Origin: Scandinavium sp002470465
GTDB lineage: Bacteria > Pseudomonadota > Gammaproteobacteria > Enterobacterales > Enterobacteriaceae
Length of the DNA stretch: 64,000 nucleotides
Direction: 5' to 3'
NCBI RefSeq assembly: GCF_040750395.1
Contig: NZ_JBFLVD010000035.1
Coordinates: forward strand, 1-64,000
In this document: piece after piece, positions 62,286 to 64,000 of the stretch
Numbering within the stretch: position 1 is the stretch's first letter
Layout: each line of letters starts with the position of its first letter
Translations under genes and position numbers: made by a program
Notes under the pieces: model-generated
What the model was told of the DNA's origin: nothing
The model's input: the letters and a program-made list of their open reading frames with translations, nothing else
The model's database searches: none

Positions 62286-62405
62286 CCCCTCTCCCTGACC
62301 CTCTCCCAATGGGAGAGGGAATAGATCGCATTTGCGACTGGCTGGGAGGCTAAAAATCAACGCCGTATTTCTCCCTCTCCCTGTGGGAGAGGGCCGGGGA
62401 GAGGG
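62286..62405. repeat. Palindromic CCCTCTCCC-family repeat, copy D (wzxC-wcaK)
   Basis: CCCCTCTCCCTGACCCTCTC on the left and GGGAGAGGGCCGGGGAGAGG on the right are largely complementary. Inner hairpins are CCCTCTCCCAATGGGAGAGG and TCCCTCTCCCTGTGGGAGAG. It is closest to copy A. Confidence 0.85.
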
Positions 62406-62451
62406 CATCACGCCGCTCCCGGTGAATTAAGAACCCCTTTAGAGGTCACAT

Positions 62452-63732
62452 ATGAAATTACTGATTCTTGGCAACCATACCTGCGGTAACCGCGGCGACA
62501 GCGCTATTTTAAGGGGTCTGCTGGATGCCATTCACACCCTCAATCCGGACGCTGAAGTGGACGTGATGAGCCGCTACCCGGTCAGCTCTTCGTGGCTGCT
62601 GAACCGCCCGGTAATGGGCGATCCGCTCTATACCCAGATGAAACAGCACAACAGCGCCGCGGGTGTGATGGGCCGCGTGAAAAAAGTGCTCCGTCGCCGT
62701 TATCAGCATCAGGTGCTGCTTTCCCGGGTGACCGACAGCGGCAAGCTGCGCAATATTGCAATTGCCCAGGGCTTTACCGATTTTGTTCGTCTGCTGGGTA
62801 ACTATGACGCGATCGTTCAGGTTGGCGGCTCATTCTTTGTCGATCTCTACGGCGCACCGCAGTTTGAGCATGCGCTCTGCACGTTTATGGCGAAAAAACC
62901 GCTCTACATGATTGGGCACAGCGTCGGGCCGTTCCAGGATCCGCAGTTTAACCAGCTGGCCAGCTACGTATTCGGCCAGTGCGATGCGCTGATCCTGCGC
63001 GAGTCCGTCAGCCTGAATATGATGGAGCGCAGCGAGATCACCACGGCCAAAGTTGAGCAGGGCGTGGATACGGCCTGGCTGGTCGATCACCACGATGATG
63101 ATTTCACCGCCAGCTATGCCGTTGAGCACTGGCTGAACAAAATTGGTCAGCAGAAAGCGGTTGCGGTCACGCTGCGTGAGCTTGCCCCGTTTGATAAACG
63201 TCTGGGCACGACGCAGCAGGCTTATGAAGAGGCGTTTGCCGGCGTGGTTAATCGTATTATCGATGCGGGCAATCAGGTGATTGCGCTCTCCACCTGCACC
63301 GGGATTGACAGCTACAACAAAGATGACCGCATGGTGGCGCTGAACCTGCAAAAGCACATCAGTAACCCGGCGAAATATCATGTGGTGATGGATGAACTCA
63401 ACGATCTGGAGATGGGCAAAATCCTGGGGGCCTGTGAGCTTACCGTTGGTACGCGCCTGCATTCGGCCATTATCTCGATGAACTTCAATACCCCGGCGAT
63501 TGCCATCAACTATGAGCACAAATCCGCCGGGATTATGCAGCAGCTGGGCATGCCTGAAATGGCGATAGACATTCGTCATCTGCTTGACGGCAGCCTGGAG
63601 GCGATGGTGGCGGATACGCTGGGTCAGCTGCCAGCGATCAACGAACGCCTGCGCATTGCGGTGAAGGCTGAACGTGCGAACGGGATGCAGATGGTGAAAT
63701 CCGTGCTTGACCGAATCGGGGAGGAGAAATGA
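62452..63732 (+). CDS. wcaK: Colanic acid pyruvyltransferase WcaK
   Basis: A 426-residue polysaccharide pyruvyl transferase family protein (the same length as E. coli) that adds a ketal-linked pyruvate to the terminal galactose of the repeat unit. It begins LLILGNHTCGNRGDSAILRG, has MIGHSVGPFQDPQFNQLA near residue 154 and the family C-terminal motif LTVGTRLHSAIISMNFNTPA near residue 328. AGAGGT precedes the ATG. Its stop overlaps the wcaL start (4 nt). Confidence 0.95.
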   Translation: MKLLILGNHTCGNRGDSAILRGLLDAIHTLNPDAEVDVMSRYPVSSSWLLNRPVMGDPLYTQMKQHNSAAGVMGRVKKVLRRRYQHQVLLSRVTDSGKLRNIAIAQGFTDFVRLLGNYDAIVQVGGSFFVDLYGAPQFEHALCTFMAKKPLYMIGHSVGPFQDPQFNQLASYVFGQCDALILRESVSLNMMERSEITTAKVEQGVDTAWLVDHHDDDFTASYAVEHWLNKIGQQKAVAVTLRELAPFDKRLGTTQQAYEEAFAGVVNRIIDAGNQVIALSTCTGIDSYNKDDRMVALNLQKHISNPAKYHVVMDELNDLEMGKILGACELTVGTRLHSAIISMNFNTPAIAINYEHKSAGIMQQLGMPEMAIDIRHLLDGSLEAMVADTLGQLPAINERLRIAVKAERANGMQMVKSVLDRIGEEK

Positions 63733-64000
63733 AGGTTGGTTTCTTCCTGCTAAAATTCCCGCTGTCGTCAGAAACTTTCGTTTTAAACCAGATCGTGGCG
63801 TTCATTGAGATGGGATATGAAGTGGAGATTGTCGCGCTGCTGAAGGGCGATATGACGAATACCCATGAAGCATTTACGCGCTACGGCCTGGCGCAGAAAA
63901 CCCGCTGGCTGCAGGATGAGCCAGCGGGGAAGCTGGCAAAATTACGCTACCGGGCGCTTAACACCCTGAAGGGGCTGTATCGTACAGCCACCTGGCAGGC
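63729..64000 (+). CDS. wcaL: Colanic acid glycosyltransferase WcaL, 5' part
   Basis: The first 90 codons of a GT-B family 4 glycosyltransferase; the window ends inside the gene. The start KVGFFLLKFPLSSETFVLNQ and the following IEMGYEVEIVALLKGD agree with E. coli WcaL, which is about 406 residues. GAGGAG lies just upstream of the ATG, within wcaK. wcaM is expected beyond the window. Confidence 0.92.
   Translation, partial: MKVGFFLLKFPLSSETFVLNQIVAFIEMGYEVEIVALLKGDMTNTHEAFTRYGLAQKTRWLQDEPAGKLAKLRYRALNTLKGLYRTATWQ

Noticed and set aside
1..64000. CRISPR array, prophage, insertion sequence, integron, toxin-antitoxin or restriction system
   Set aside because: No regularly spaced direct repeats, transposase or integrase genes, attachment repeats, or paired small toxin/antitoxin genes were seen; nearly all of the window is housekeeping or envelope genes.

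Overview
The window is chromosomal DNA from a member of the Enterobacteriaceae. Protein lengths, motifs and gene order follow the Escherichia coli 46-47 min region closely (metG-mrp ... thiMD, yegTUVW, fbaB, yegS, cyaR, trhP, baeRS-mdtDCBA, yegD, alkA, dgcE, udk, dcd, asmA, yegH, colanic acid operon). The REP/BIME elements, codon use and accessory genes suggest Enterobacter, Lelliottia, Leclercia or a close relative. This is judged from remembered family sequences, not from a database search. I saw no prophage, insertion sequence, CRISPR array, rRNA or tRNA.

Layout. 0-6.7 kb: metG (-) and mrp/apbC (+) are divergent. They are followed by a small acidic protein of unknown function under a near-perfect LexA box, a GNAT acetyltransferase, an orphan rcnB, a LysR regulator and a second GNAT enzyme. 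6.7-8.5 kb: a TPP riboswitch leads thiMD, the thiamine salvage operon. 8.5-12.5 kb: yegW (GntR regulator) faces the overlapping yegTUV operon (nucleoside-type MFS carrier, ADP-ribosylglycohydrolase, PfkB kinase), probably one uncharacterised catabolic module. 12.7-15.8 kb: fbaB and yegS converge on a shared terminator. Then come a possible unannotated sRNA, an acquired RibD-C/DHFR-like gene and the CRP-controlled sRNA CyaR.

15.8-30.1 kb: trhP (tRNA hydroxylation), then the envelope-stress efflux operon mdtABCD-baeSR on the minus strand with a BaeR box before mdtA. The sensor gene baeS is broken by a one-base loss in a C run. yegD, an Hsp70-like protein, follows. 30.2-34 kb: two genes not at this place in E. 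coli K-12 flank alkA: a chemoreceptor with a sigma-28 promoter and an MFS carrier. 34-42.7 kb: dgcE (c-di-GMP synthesis), udk and dcd (pyrimidine nucleotides), asmA (envelope) and yegH (TerC/CBS membrane protein).

42.7-64 kb: the colanic acid (M-antigen) operon, all on the plus strand. A leader of about 540 nt carries an RcsAB box next to the -35 and a JUMPstart/ops element for RfaH. The order is wza-wzb-wzc (export and its tyrosine kinase/phosphatase control), wcaABCDEF (glycosyl- and acetyltransferases, polymerase), gmd-fcl-gmm-wcaI-cpsB-cpsG (GDP-fucose and GDP-mannose supply), wcaJ-wzxC (initiation and flipping) and wcaK-wcaL (pyruvylation, last transferase; wcaL is cut by the window end). 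Genes inside each module overlap or nearly touch. Nearly every larger gap in the operon holds a palindromic repeat: four belong to one CCCTCTCCC/GGGAGAGGG family and one is a REP/BIME.

The most useful leads are the LexA-controlled acidic protein at 3.4-3.9 kb, the baeS frameshift, the candidate sRNA upstream of yegS, the yegTUVW module and the repeats that partition the colanic acid operon.
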